Shown here: in pieces, positions 52,721 through 63,905 of the stretch
Numbering within the stretch: the first letter of the stretch is position 1
Layout of the letters: each line of letters opens with the position of its first letter
Origin: Cyrtodaria siliqua
Lineage: Eukaryota; Mollusca; Bivalvia; Adapedonta; Hiatellidae
Assembly (NCBI GenBank): GCA_037043455.1
Contig: JAWPHD010004357.1
Location: forward strand, 1-64,000
Direction of reading: 5' to 3'
Length of the DNA stretch: 64,000 bases
Notes under the pieces: model-generated
Told to the model about the DNA's origin: nothing
Databases searched by the model: none
What the model saw: the letters and a program-made list of their open reading frames with translations, nothing else
Translations under genes and position numbers: made by a program

Positions 52721-54117
52721 CATGATCAAATATCAAACAAATAAAAGCGAAGTAATCATAAGAAGTTAGGCTACTGAGGTTAAGTGGTTATATCAGGGTG
52801 TAGTTATGGGAAAGTAATGCAAACTATGACCTTGACCTTGGTATTTTTTGTCATTCAGATATGTCCACCAATGCTAACAATACATATGACCGAGTATCAA
52901 AGACATAAAGTCAGGCAATCATAAAGTAAACTGAGGTTAAGTTACCTAACCAAGGTTGTTATCTTAGTAAGGTTAAGTTTGCACATGCACACAAAAAAAA
53001 GTACAGACTAGGGCTTATTGAATCCAGAATGATTGGAAGACCGTGAAAAAATCCAGTTTTAAAGAAACACAATCGACAACAGATAAGATAGCAAAACATG
53101 TGTGGTTCGATCATTTTAAAAACTTATTATATTGCAATAATGTCGAAAATGCTGAGCAAGTAACTAACTTATTACGAGAAAATGAGCTAATAGATGATGA
53201 TTTTAACGACCCATTCTCATTCTCAATAGCAGAACTGAAAAAAGTGTGGATGATTTAAAATTAGGTAATTCTACAGGACATAAAGATGTATTAGCAGAAA
53301 TGATAAAATATACTTTAACTGATATATCACCGATTCTCTTAACGTTATATAATAGAATTCTTGAAACCGGTACCTTTCCGTCCGTTTGGGGACAGAGCAT
53401 TTTATGTCCATTTCACAAATCGGGCTCGCAAAGCGATCCTAATAATTACCGTGGAATCTCATTAATCGATACCGTAAATAAAGTTCTAACTGGACTGGAA
53501 TGATGTTCAATAGAATAATATGTTGGGCAGAAAATTATAATAAAATAGATGAGGCACAATCAGGGATCAGGCAAGGCTATTCTACAATTGATAGTTTATT
53601 TACACTTCATGCCATTATTTAAAAGTATATAAGTAAAAAAGGTGGTCGTTTTTGGACTTTTCAAAGGCATTTAAAAAGATAAATCATACCTAACTGTTCA
53701 ATAGCCTTATAAGAAAGGGAGTAGGTGGAAAATTTTAAAACTATTGACAGCAATGTATAGCAGTCTTGCGTCATGCGTTCGTACTGATAGAAATTGTTAT
53801 ACAATTTTATTTTGAATGCAATATAGGATGTAGACAAGGCTGTAAATTGAGCACGATCCTGTTTAACATTTTCATAAACGACTTAATAGATGAACTTAAG
53901 CACTCTTGCGATAATGATATTCATGTATCTGATGAAGTTAATGATATATTTGCCTTCGTTATGCTGACGACATGGCCAACTGTGCAGATACTGTCAGACA
54001 ACTTCAATCACAAACACATGTAATTTCCAATTTTTGTAATCGCACAGTATGTCGATAAATCTTAGGAAGACAAAAGTCAAAGTTTTCAGAAATGGTGGAT
54101 ATTTGAGAGGTAACAAA

Positions 54118-54588
54118 ACATGGTCTTGTCGTGCCCTTAATGGTGTATTCTTTTGTTGCTCTGGCTTCTGCCAAGTCATTGAGTACCTTCATTGTGGCTT
54201 TCTAGGCTATTGTTTTTTTGTATTATATTTACACGAGCATATTTGTGTTTTACTTATATTGCCTATTGATGCTGCCTTGTTGGTTAGAGATTAGATCATG
54301 GTGGGGATTTCTTTATTTACACTGTCCTGTTTTAATGGGATGAAGTAGGGTAAGTGTGAGGTTTGGTGCACCCTAGAACCGGTTTAAACCCCCAGTGGCC
54401 TACTTTGCCACTGACCGTTCCAAGGCAGTAGCCCTATTGTCAACCCTTTTGTGTTTGTGATGTCGTTTGCATTTATTATTACTTTTGCCTTTTTGTTTTT
54501 CTGTTTGCGAGTTTGTTTCTGTGTTTTGTGGTTGACTGTCCTTCTTGAATGCTACTTTCCCTGTCCGATATTTTCATATTTCTTTACA
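54118..54588 (+). mobile_element. SINE-like repeat family C, copy 1, inside LINE
   Basis: Starts near TCTTGTCGTGCCCTTAATGG, contains ACACTGTCCTGTTTTAATGG and GGTGCACCCTAGAACCGGTT, and ends TATTTTCATATTTCTTT. LINE sequence continues on both sides. Confidence 0.75.
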
Positions 54589-54767
54589 ATGGTGATCAAC
54601 TTGAAACTGTTTCATGTTATAAATACATGGGTCTTTATATGACACCAAACCTAATATGGACAAAGGTTCAAGAAACATTAGCAACACTCAAAGCAGAAAA
54701 GCATTACTTTCAATATCCAAACTTCAACGTAATGTTGGCTATTTTGATTATTATGAACTCTCTCTAT

Positions 54768-55235
54768 ACATGGTCTTTCTTGTCGTGCACTTAATGGTTT
54801 ATTCTCTTGTTGCTCTGGCTTCTGCCAAGTCATTGAGTACCTTCATTGTTGCTTTCTAGGCTATTGCTTTTTTGTATTATATTTACACGAGCATGTTTGT
54901 GTTTTACTTATATTGCCTATTGATGCTGCCTTGTTGGTTTTATATCATGGCGGGGATTTCTTTATTTACACTGTCCTGTTTAATGGGATGACAGTAGGGT
55001 AAGTGTGAGTTTTGGTGCACCCTAGAACCGGTTTAAACCCCCAGTGGCCTACTTTGCCGCAGACCGTTCCAAGGCGGTAGCCCTATTGTCAACTATTTTG
55101 TGTTTGTGGTGTCGTTTGCTTTTATTATTACTTTTGCCTTCTTGTTTGTCTGTTTGCATGTTTGTTTCTGTGTTTTGTGGTTGACTGTCCTCCTTGAATG
55201 TTACTTTCCCTGTCCGATCTTTTTATATTTCTTTA
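54768..55235 (+). mobile_element. SINE-like repeat family C, copy 2, inside the same LINE
   Basis: Near-identical to copy 1 over about 470 bp in the same orientation, 650 bp downstream. LINE sequence resumes with the FDTMVMPILTY segment. Confidence 0.75.
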
Positions 55236-56299
55236 AATTATTTGATACTATGGTTATGCCTATTTTAACGTATGTTCCGAAACTTGGGGCTATCAATATT
55301 GTAATCAAATTTAAAATGTCCATAACCAATTCTGCAGCCGATATTTAAAAATGTATAAAAATACTTTCCATGCATTCGCCAAAGGCGAGTGTGGCAGGTT
55401 TCCATTATATTATATTAATTATTATTGTAATGTGTCAAATACTGGATACGAATTTCACATATGAGTCATACCAGGTACCCAAAACAATGTTATATTATGC
55501 TAAGAAATATTGATCACGTCGGTAGAACAACATGGGCAACTCATGTTAAATCACTACGTTTTAGATATGGTTGCGGTGTAGCATGGATATCGGATGAAGT
55601 AGGAGACGCACAGTTATTTATAGCCATATTTAAACAACGTTTAATTGATTGCGCTCTCAAAAATTGGCGAGCTGAACTATCTCAAAATCCTCTAAAGCAA
55701 CCCATTATCAACACTTTAAATCTATATTGAATGTTGAAAGATATCTAAGTTTAGATATACCTCTAAAACATAAAATTGCTTTTTTCTAGGTTGAGATGTT
55801 CTAAACATAATTTATATGTTGAAACAGGAAGACATTCCAATACCCCATATCATGAGAGGAGATGTATGTTGTGTATGTCAGGAGAAGTAGAAGACGAATA
55901 CAATGTAATCATGCAATGTTCGTATTATGAGGATTTACGAAATCATTTTGTGCATGTTAATATGAATATAAATTGTGTCAATGCGAGTTTGAATACATTC
56001 TATACTTTAATGAAAACAACCGATGCATATAAACTGTCACTACTATGCAAATATTTGTATGACATAGTGAATAAAAGACGTCTATTTTTTTCAAACTATC
56101 AATAAACCATAAGGTAACGCTATTGCAATACACAAGACGTATTATCATATCTATAATGTACGTTGAACTGTGTATTTTCAATGTACATGTATGTACCTAT
56201 GTTATGTATTTATGTCGCACTGTTACTTTAAACTGTTCACCACCACAATATATTTGTAATATTTGTATTATGGGCTGGAAGCCTAAATTACTGAATACA

Positions 56300-56740
56300 A
56301 TTTAACGCAAAATATGACCTTGACCTTGGTATTTTTTTGTCATCCAGCGATGTCCACAAATACCAACTAGAGATGGGCGACAAATATACCCCACTACCAG
56401 TCCCCTCATTCCCTACACTACTGTTTGAGTAAAGATTGAGTTGAATGTGATTTTAATTATCAGGTTATGGTGGCCTTGACCTTTGATCTACTGACCTCAA
56501 AACCAATAAGGGGTCATCATTTCATCACAGGCAGTCCACCTATTAAGTTTCATGAGATTTGCATCATGGGGAGAGGAGTTATGGAGAGGACAACATTTTT
56601 CATTATCTGGTCCCGGTAACCTTGATCTTTAATCTACTGACCTGAAGAAATGTGTCTCTCTGTCACATAACATGTCCAATAAGCCAAAAATGCAATCTAT
56701 TTCCAAGATATTCCACCCAGTGTACCCACCGTGTAATTTT
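56300..56740. repeat. Repeat with TGACCTTGACCTTGG and TGATCTACTGACCT motifs
   Basis: The first 60 bp (56305-56365) repeat the sequence at 52815-52880 with few mismatches. The remainder has TGACCTTTGATCTACTGACC twice, in different states of decay. Confidence 0.6.
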
Positions 56741-56894
56741 TAATATTAATTGTTTTGGAATGTATCTTCCAAAAGGCCTATTAAAATTTAAGTAATTCAT
56801 CACTCGTTTTCATAATTATTTTTTATGGATTTTTAAAATCCTATATTATACTAGAAAGGCTCATACACTAATGTCTGCTTGATAGTAAATTTAT

Positions 56895-56945
56895 ACTGGA
56901 ATGGTGTTGCACGGAACACTTGTGTCGCCTGCCGTGTGCTCATTT
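56895..56945. repeat. Fragment matching the right edge of the 162-bp array, inverted
   Basis: GCACGGAACACTTGTGTCGC is the inverted counterpart of the GCGACACACGTGTTCCGCGG block at about 27415-27445. Confidence 0.55.
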
Positions 56946-57169
56946 CACCAAGTACAAACTAACTTTTGAAGACACGTGGTGCAATCTATCATGAATTATG
57001 AAGCAGTCTTTTTTAAGTGTTAACAATGTTAACGTTTATGAACATAGGTATAAATCTGCATCGAATAATTGACTAGGAAGAACTGTTTAAAGTTTTATGA
57101 CCGTAGGTCAATAATTTGCCAAGTTATGAGCTAGGTTAGGTTGCAGGTTAAAGTTTTATGAAAAGGTGC

Positions 57170-57830
57170 CACCCTTAGATTTAAAATGTGATTGCGGTTT
57201 CGAGCTTGGGTTAAGATGTTTAACATTAGTCTTATTTATATGGGTAGATATAACATTTGTTTCTCACCAATCGTCTAGTGTATTTAAAAATAGTTGTAAA
57301 TTCTGTTTCAATTTTGGCCAGCAGCACATTATCATTCGCATACATAATGATACATACTTTATCACCATCACCAATACCTAACGATTCTAAATCGTCACTA
57401 AAGAAATTAAAGAACAATTGGGATAAATAACAACCTTGTCTAAGTCCTGTTATTATATCGATCCAGTCTGTTTTTAAACCATTTATTCGTACAAAAGACG
57501 AAACCGATGAATATATCCAATATGTTACAATATATCTCTAAGATATAAAGTTTATTCCACAAAATAATTCTAATTACATTGTCATATGCTTTTTTTGAAG
57601 TCACCGAATGCAGTAAAAGTTAAAAGGTTTCTTTTTTTACTCTTTGATTTAACATATATAACAATACAGTTTATACATAGATGGAGCATGTGTAATGCCT
57701 CGATAAAAAATAGCATCCCATGGATCATTAGTTGAAGATTTAGGAATGGGATTAATAATACCTTTTCCCCACTCAGTTGGAATAATACCAGTATATAATA
57801 AACATTAAAAAGAACATGTACAAAGGAAAA
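57170..57830 (-). pseudogene. LINE reverse transcriptase fragment
   Basis: Minus strand. WGKGIINPIPKSSTNDPWDA, then TGLRQGCYLSQLFFNFFSDD and the degenerate catalytic motif IMYANDNVLLAKIE (YAND for YADD) follow in RT order, with stops and frame changes. Fossil fragment. Confidence 0.75.
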
Positions 57831-58039
57831 AATTGTGTTGTTGTTGATTTTGTTGATTTTGTTGTTGTTAGTGCTTTTTTTATTTTTATTTATTTGACAT
57901 TTAAATTGTAATTTCTTTTTTACATTTGTCACAAAATGTTTGTTTACATATTTACATATGTAACCACATGTATTTGTATTTGTATATGTAACTACACATA
58001 CGTAGTCATGTTTACATAAGTGACATGTTTTACGCTTGA

Positions 58040-58230
58040 GGGTTCCTACATCGACCTGTAAGTGTCGATTCTCACGGATGGCGTGAGGTGTACAGTACTG
58101 ATTCTACCCAGGAAAAGGGGGTGGTAGGCCTGCACCACAAACAAATCGACCGTCATATATAACCTTACATGTGTGAAAGTGACGTAAAATAACAAACAAA
58201 CAAACAAACACACAAACAAACACACAAAAT
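58040..58230. mobile_element. SINE-like repeat, family B copy 2 (inverted)
   Basis: Reverse-oriented relative of 32820-33060, with GACCGTCATATATAACCTTA and a terminal (AAAC)n run. Confidence 0.65.
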
Positions 58231-58431
58231 AAAACCTACACATCGTCACATACAGTGTGGTGACACTGTGTAACTTGTGTCATAGATATTAGTTTTAGGA
58301 TAGATGCATAATGTGTGAGTTTTTGTCCTTTACTTATATATACAATCATAGATGAATGGAACCGTAAATAACCCCATGTTCATATGTACATTGTATACCA
58401 GCTGTATTGAGTTAGTGGTTATGATCATACT

Positions 58432-58709
58432 TATCCATTACCTGGTCCCATCTTAATCCCATTTAGCGACGGGAAAGCTTATATTAGCAGGATTTTATTA
58501 CGGATATTTCGACAATACAACGTTTGAAAACAAATTCTGAAAAAAATTGATAACTGGTTTAAAATTACCTATTAAATGTTTTAATTTTACAATATGCAAA
58601 CTTTTTAAGCCGAAATTAAGGTTTTATTTAATACCCCAGCCAACCCCGTTTTCGCTTCTTGGAGAAGGAGTTGGATGGGGTATTAACGTTAATACTCGGA
58701 CCACGTAAT
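58432..58709. repeat. Dispersed repeat, partner of 28655-28943
   Basis: Matches the 28.7-kb copy through AGCCGAAATTAAGGTTTTAT and ends in ATACTCGGACCACGTAATG. Confidence 0.65.
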
Positions 58710-58859
58710 GAAATAGTTACCCCAAGAGTTTATAATGTATTAACATGTTAGAAAAAACTAGAACTATCACTGAAGGTGATGAATACTTTCTGCTTAAATT
58801 CTGAATCAAACCTAGGCCATAATTCTGTAAAAAATGTTTGAGATGTGCAAGTATTAAAC

Positions 58860-58985
58860 ATGTGTTACGGGACGCGACGCCACGCCACGCCACGGGACAC
58901 ACTATGTTACGTGACGAGACGCAACGGGACGTTATGGACAACGTGATTCCTATTTAGCCCCCTCTTCAGTTTGTGAAAGCGGGGG
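58860..58985. repeat. GACGCCACGCCACG-type dispersed repeat
   Basis: Inverted relative of 45936-46055: short CGACGCCACGCCACGCCACG runs, then GGACAACGTGATTCCTATTT and AGTTTGTGAAAGCGGGGG. Confidence 0.6.
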
Positions 58986-58989
58986 TATA

Positions 58990-60115
58990 AAGGATGTCAT
59001 TATTTTTATTGTCATTTGTTGTTACATTAGTGAAGATACAAACATACATACACTCTCTGCAGCAAACATTGCAGTGTATTTACATGTGCTGATTATCAAC
59101 GCCTATAGATGCTGTTTAAAACTGAAAAGGGGATCCCTTGAACGAAACACAAATAAGCAAGAGAATAAGTAGCAGACTGTTCATAAGAGGTAATATAATT
59201 TGCAAAATCGCTCACGTCCCCAAGCAACGGCTTCAGCGGTATTTAACTTTAAAACAACTAAGAGTGGGTTTGATGATCCGAAAAGACCAGCAAGTAATAA
59301 TACGACTGATTTGTTTACAGCCGCCACACAACAATACACAAACGCTAGAGTGAATGTCAATACATATCATGCATATTGAACAACGGAATCAGGAATACAA
59401 TAAAGTTCACTTTAGCTTGGTTAGTTGTTTTATTTTGTTTTGTTTTGTGTCCAGGACAATGGTTTTATTTTTCATTTACGTTTTATCATGAGTTAATGTT
59501 TGTATACAATAGTTACGTCCGTTTGGAGCGTTGAAATGGATTCCTTCCTGTGTTGTTGTTGTTGTAGATTACATGAATTTATCAAGTCATGCTGATATAA
59601 CAAACCTTGTCTTAAAACCAGAGAAATTCTTACAATACACTAGAATACCATTCAACGCTACAGTCGCGTAGGTGTTAGCTGCTATAACGGTGTCATCAGA
59701 AAACAACATCAAACAAGTTGTACACGTTCTACGGGAGAAGTTCTGTTTTATTATGACTCCTTAGTAGTATATCCTGGTAAATGCGTGTTTCCATAAGCGG
59801 TTTGTCGTGAACGTCGTGTATATATCGCCTCGGGTAATAACCATATCCTCATGGTGAACATTCTTACTGTCGCAAAATGATCTTGGGTAGAGAGTATTGG
59901 TCGTACATAGCTCGTGTTAGCACTTGACGAAATTTGAAAATACCATTCTAATCCATTGTCCAGTTAAAACATATTCAACGTTTGCATGATATATTCAAGT
60001 TCCATGGGAAAGCGATAATTTTCATAAAGTTGTTAGAACAGCTAATGAAAGGCCTTTCAGTAAGTTTATATGTGCGTTAATGTATGTCAAATTATAGGTA
60101 TTTTACTATTTATCT
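58990..60115. other. Intergenic, nothing recognised
   Basis: A 71-codon frame at 59138-59353 has no recognisable motif. A short TTTTG run lies near 59430. No other feature supported. Confidence 0.4.
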
Positions 60116-60121
60116 CTCTAA

Positions 60122-60698
60122 AGCCCGATACACACGGTAAGATTATCTCATAGGACAAATCTTATAAGACAAATCTGATACAATCTATCTTATGAGATTG
60201 CCTGTACACACGCTGAGATTAGTTTTATGGGATTTTCTGGTGACCTTCAAATAAGTGCATACTGGATCTTTCCAGAATGTAAACGAATGAAAGCGCCTTG
60301 TCATACATCTTTCTTGTGGTATTCTTTGTGCGTGACTGTCCAAAAAACTTCCTCTTCCTCATAATATCCCAGCAATTCATCAATTTTATCATTCGTCCAG
60401 TTTCTTGCCATGTTTCTATGTATGAACTAAAATACACGCGTGTACAAATCTACAATGCATGTAGCCCCTATTCTGCGAAATTTATGTCAAATCTGGAAGG
60501 CATTGCACTTTGGCCACAGTGTCACCATGTGTGGTTGGATGGCGGTGCTTTTGATCTTGTCTTATGGAAATAGAGCATGTTCTATTTCTGGAAGACATCT
60601 TTCAGGTCATAAATTGTGTCTTAAGCCCCTGTACACACGATGCAATTTGTCTCACAAGACATATCTTATAAGATAAATCTTACCGTGTGTACCGGGCT
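60122..60698. mobile_element. PIF/Harbinger-like non-autonomous element
   Basis: 577 bp. The left end AGCCCGATACACACGGTAAG is mirrored at the right by a sequence ending CTTACCGTGTGTACCGGGCT. TAA flanks both sides (60119-60121 and 60699-60701), fitting the TWA target duplication of PIF/Harbinger. A second pair of TGTACACACG motifs lies inside. The minus-strand frame at 60437-60225 resembles a Myb/SANT-like DNA-binding domain. Confidence 0.8.
60225..60437 (-). pseudogene. Myb/SANT-like domain remnant in the Harbinger-like element
   Basis: 70 codons. IKLMNCWDIMRKRKFFGQSR then TKNTTRKMYDKALS fits the pattern of the DNA-binding partner protein of Harbinger transposons (aromatic, acidic helix, then RxKKxxYxKIA-like helix). 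It is too short to be a full protein, and no transposase DDE frame is present. Confidence 0.5.
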
Positions 60699-61429
60699 TA
60701 AAGGGCAAAATTGTTGAAGGCTCCTTTCGTGTAGATATGCAAATTGCTTCTGTTGCCACGCCTGTCACGGAATGAACGTGGGAAATGATTGTTTGTGCGT
60801 GAAGTTGAATTATAAAGTGCATTGTTTTCTAGTAGTGGCCGGGAATATTGAAAGTCTTCTTGCTTGGAGCAGTCGTTTGGAAATGGTGAGATTCACAGGC
60901 AATATGTGATCAGTATATCTCTTTTATGAAATTGTATTGTAAATTTGTATTCAATGGGCGTCGCCATTTTGTTTGGTGATGTTGTTACATCCGGTCAACT
61001 TTTATATTTTTCTCAAATATTAACTTGATACAACTAGCATATTAAGTTAACTTTATTAGATATCGTTACAGAAGTCGATCATTACTTATAATACAAGATT
61101 AAATTGATGACGTTGTATATTAGGTGCGTTGGTTAACGGTGAGGTGATATACTGTATATACGCGTATAAATGGCGTTGTAGTATATGAATACATTGCCAC
61201 ACGTCATTATTAGAGAGTGGATCACATATATTTACTACATATGATTTGATTGTGTAACGATGATTATATAATATTGAACCGAAGTCTAAAAGTATGTATC
61301 GTTACAGCCTAAGCCTCCCAGAGTGGAGCTAAGCCATTTGGGTGCGCAGGCCCTCTAGGTTAAGTAATGTGCGGGTGGAGACGGTCACCGTACCGAGACA
61401 ACATTGTCAGGTGTTCGTAGAAGCGACAA

Positions 61430-61560
61430 ACCTACCGCCTTGGAACGGTCAGTGGCAAAATAGGCCACTGGGGGTTTAAACCAGATAACAGGGTGCACCA
61501 AACCTCACTCTTACCCTATTGTCATCCCAATAAAACGCGACAATGTAAATAAATATATCC
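61430..61560 (-). mobile_element. SINE-like repeat family C, copy 4 (minus)
   Basis: CGCCTTGGAACGGTCAGTGG and CCACTGGGGGTTTAAACC are the reverse of the family C core seen at 54.3 and 55.0 kb. It ends in ACAATGTAAATAAATA. Confidence 0.7.
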
Positions 61561-61862
61561 CCGCCAGGTTATTATATATAATATTTAGGTTTGTTGTATT
61601 AATTCTGTGAAGAATAAATGCAAATATCCTAGTATTGATGAATAATGGTTATTAAATAACCAACGTCCTTCGTTATTACCGTCATTCGGGTCACTTATTT
61701 GGTATCCCTAACTTGTTGGTAGTTCAATGCATGTATTAAAACAAAAAATACACAATATAATTTTGAAAAGATGTATTGGTGTTGATGTTTTTTTGTTTTA
61801 CATTCAAAGGCAGAATGACATTAAAATAAGTAGTTGGTTAAAAAAAACACAGTGTGTAATTA

Positions 61863-62150
61863 TGTGTTTATTTACACTGTCCTGTTTTATTGGGATGACA
61901 GTTGGGTAATCGTGAGGCTTGGTGCACCCTAGAACCGGTTTAAACCATCAGTGGCCTACTGTGCCACTGACCGTTCCAAGGCGGTAGCCCTATTGTCAAA
62001 CCTTTTGTGTTTGTGATGTCGTATGCATTTATTATTACTTTTGCCTTCTTGTTTGTCTGTTAACGTGTTTGTTTCTGTGTTTTGTGATTGACTGTCCTCC
62101 TTAAATGCTACTTTTCCTGTCCAATATTTTTATATTTCTTCAAATTGCAC
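61863..62150 (+). mobile_element. SINE-like repeat family C, copy 3 (plus)
   Basis: TTTACACTGTCCTGTTTTAT, GGTGCACCCTAGAACCGGTT and TTTTATATTTCTTCAAATTG give the 3' two-thirds of the family C unit. Confidence 0.7.
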
Positions 62151-62434
62151 TGTTCCTAGTTCTCCTTCTCAGTTTCAATAAACAGTTCTTACGTTATTCA
62201 TCATTTGTGTCCACTCCCGCCTGAACAGAGATCCATGGATGAAATAAAGGAAGAAGTTAAACACATTTAACACGTAACAACAGCATCGACCAGTTGAAGT
62301 CTGGCAAATTCAACGCTACCCGGTTTGGTGAATTGATACCTGCCACACATCAAGACTGTAAATACGCAGAAGGGCGTAGTGGTCACCAAGAAAAAGTGGT
62401 CTAGGAACAAAAACAATCGTATCGCGGTCTTCCC

Positions 62435-62565
62435 AGTGAGCTATATACGGAGCTCGTCTCCAAATAAAGCTCAAGGGGAGCTATATACGGAGCTCGTCTC
62501 CGCATAAAGCTCACGATAAGCTATATACGGAGGGCATGTGCCTTGATTCCGAATAAAGCTTACTC
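62435..62565. repeat. Three tandem stem-loops with AGCTATATACGGA
   Basis: Units AGCTATATACGGAGCTCGTC plus TCCGCATAAAGCT recur three times. Each folds AGCTATATACGGAG against CTCCGCATAAAGCT. Confidence 0.75.
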
Positions 62566-62889
62566 TTTTAAAAACTGAAAATGTTTTAAGTCCTGTTCCA
62601 ATTATACTCATATTTCGTATTTGTATGATTATGATACATGAAAGTCTAAATATATTATTAAAGTATAGTTTAAGATACATGACTTGTAACGACAAGATCC
62701 TCATCTTTCCAGGAAATATATAAAAGTATATTAAAGATAAAGACTTGTTGCACTATGTTGTATTTTTGTAATATTAAGCGGTTGCCTTGGTGTTATTGCT
62801 GTTGATGATGAAGAACTACCCCTTCCTGAGTGAGCAACTGTTTTCTTCTTTGCTTGGCACAGATTTTTTGCGTGGAGAGCCTGAATAAC

Positions 62890-63115
62890 GAGCCGTGCAT
62901 GAAAAGCGTGCATTGCGTGAAGAGCATGCATTGCGTGAAGAGCGTGTAGAGCGTGAAGAGCGTTCATTGCGTGAAGAGCGTGCATTGCGTGAAGAGCGTG
63001 AATTGCGTGAAGAGCATGCATTGCGTGCTGTGCGTGAAGAGCGTGCAGTGCTTGAAGAGCGTGCATTGCGTGAAGAGCGTGCAGTGCGTGAAGAGCATGC
63101 AGTGCGTGAAGAGAT
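62890..63115. repeat. 18-bp minisatellite
   Basis: About a dozen units of GCGTGAAGAGCGTGCATT type. The unit is six codons, so both strands stay open (plus ALREER repeats at 62895-63122; minus HALHAM repeats at 63066-62731). No evidence that either is translated. Confidence 0.85.
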
Positions 63116-63283
63116 TAATTAATGATTAATAAAATATTGTCATTTAAGTATATCAGGAAACTCGTTCGTAAATTACAAATTATCAAGGGACATGGTATCG
63201 GTTGAAAATACCAGATCGTTTCGTTGGTATCAGTATCGGTATCAGATCGATTTGTTCTTAACGGTATCATCAAAATATCTATA

Positions 63284-63480
63284 GATGGTGAGATTGCTCA
63301 GTGGTTAGAGTGTTGGCCTCTCACTCCGGAGGTCACGGCTTCGATCTAGCCCGGGAGCGTTCTCGTGGACTCTCAATATAACACTCAGTACTGGTTTGTG
63401 CCAAAGAAACGGACTCGAGAGAAATTCATACAAGCTTCCAGCTTTCTTCCCAATCGAGCTAAAAGAAATTAGAATAAAAA
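63284..63480 (+). mobile_element. tRNA-headed SINE
   Basis: The head has GATTGCTCAGTGGTTAGAG (A-box region) and GGCTTCGATCTAGCC (B-box region), followed by a non-tRNA body with AACGGACTCGAGAGAAATTC. A functional tRNA is unlikely because the arms pair poorly. Confidence 0.65.
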
Positions 63481-63591
63481 CTAAACTAAAACATATCTAT
63501 GCAGTCGAGCGCCTATGAGGATAAGGATATAGGACCTTTGTATTCTATTTAAGGATTCCTATACCTAATAAAACTAGTAGTAGTGACAATA

Positions 63592-63624
63592 GCAGTAGCA
63601 GCAGCAGCAGCAGTAGTAGTAGAC

Positions 63625-63661
<37 letters not shown>

Positions 63662-63663
63662 CA
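63592..63663. repeat. (AGC/AGT)n trinucleotide microsatellite
   Basis: About 24 triplets, first AGC then AGT type, with one GACG interruption. Confidence 0.9.
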
Positions 63664-63759
63664 ACAAGGGTCGACGCCATGTGAGCAGCAACATAATTTA
63701 TGCAATTATTTTCTGTTATTGTGCGCTCTTTTTTTAACTAATTTTGTATTTAGATTGTG

Positions 63760-63905
63760 ATAAGCTATATACGGAATGACCATGCCTTTTCATCGTATAA
63801 AGCTACTTTGGTGTGAGCTATATACGTAGAAAATGTGAGCTATATGCCTACATATAAAGCTTACTGTTGAGCTATATACGGAATGAGCTATATACGGTGT
63901 TACAG
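63760..63905. repeat. More AGCTATATACGGA stem-loop units
   Basis: Four or five further GAGCTATATACG motifs and CGTATAAAGCT or CATATAAAGCTT partners, with wider and irregular spacing than the 62.4-kb cluster. Confidence 0.65.

Larger units (their letters stand above)
53030..56105 (+). pseudogene. Degenerate LINE, RT through zinc-knuckle C-terminus, twice interrupted
   Basis: In order on the plus strand: linker before the RT (53043-53257), LKLGNSTGHKDVLAEMIKYT and SGSQSDPNNYRGISLIDTVN (53246-53503), IDEAQSGIRQGYSTIDSLFT, FSKAF near 53660, CRQGCKLSTILFNIFINDL (about 53830), SINLRKTKVKVFRNGG (54049), LETVSCYKYMGLYM (54600), FDTMVMPILTY (55240), TWATHVKSLRFRYGCG (55520), and ERRCMLCMSGEVEDEYNVIM (55855) with a C-x2-C and His/Cys pair. 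The second catalytic block is decayed (the FADD position reads FAFV). Stops, frameshifts and two insertions of the same repeat make it non-functional. Clade not assigned. Confidence 0.85.

Noticed and set aside
54451..55348. Hydrophobic frames (FAFIITFAFLFFCLRVCF and a near-twin) as membrane proteins
   Set aside because: Both are the same SINE-like repeat read in one frame at its two insertions in the LINE.
62731..63122. Two opposing open frames of 111 and 75 codons
   Set aside because: Both come from the 18-bp repeat; annotated as a minisatellite and kept only as a low-interest finding.
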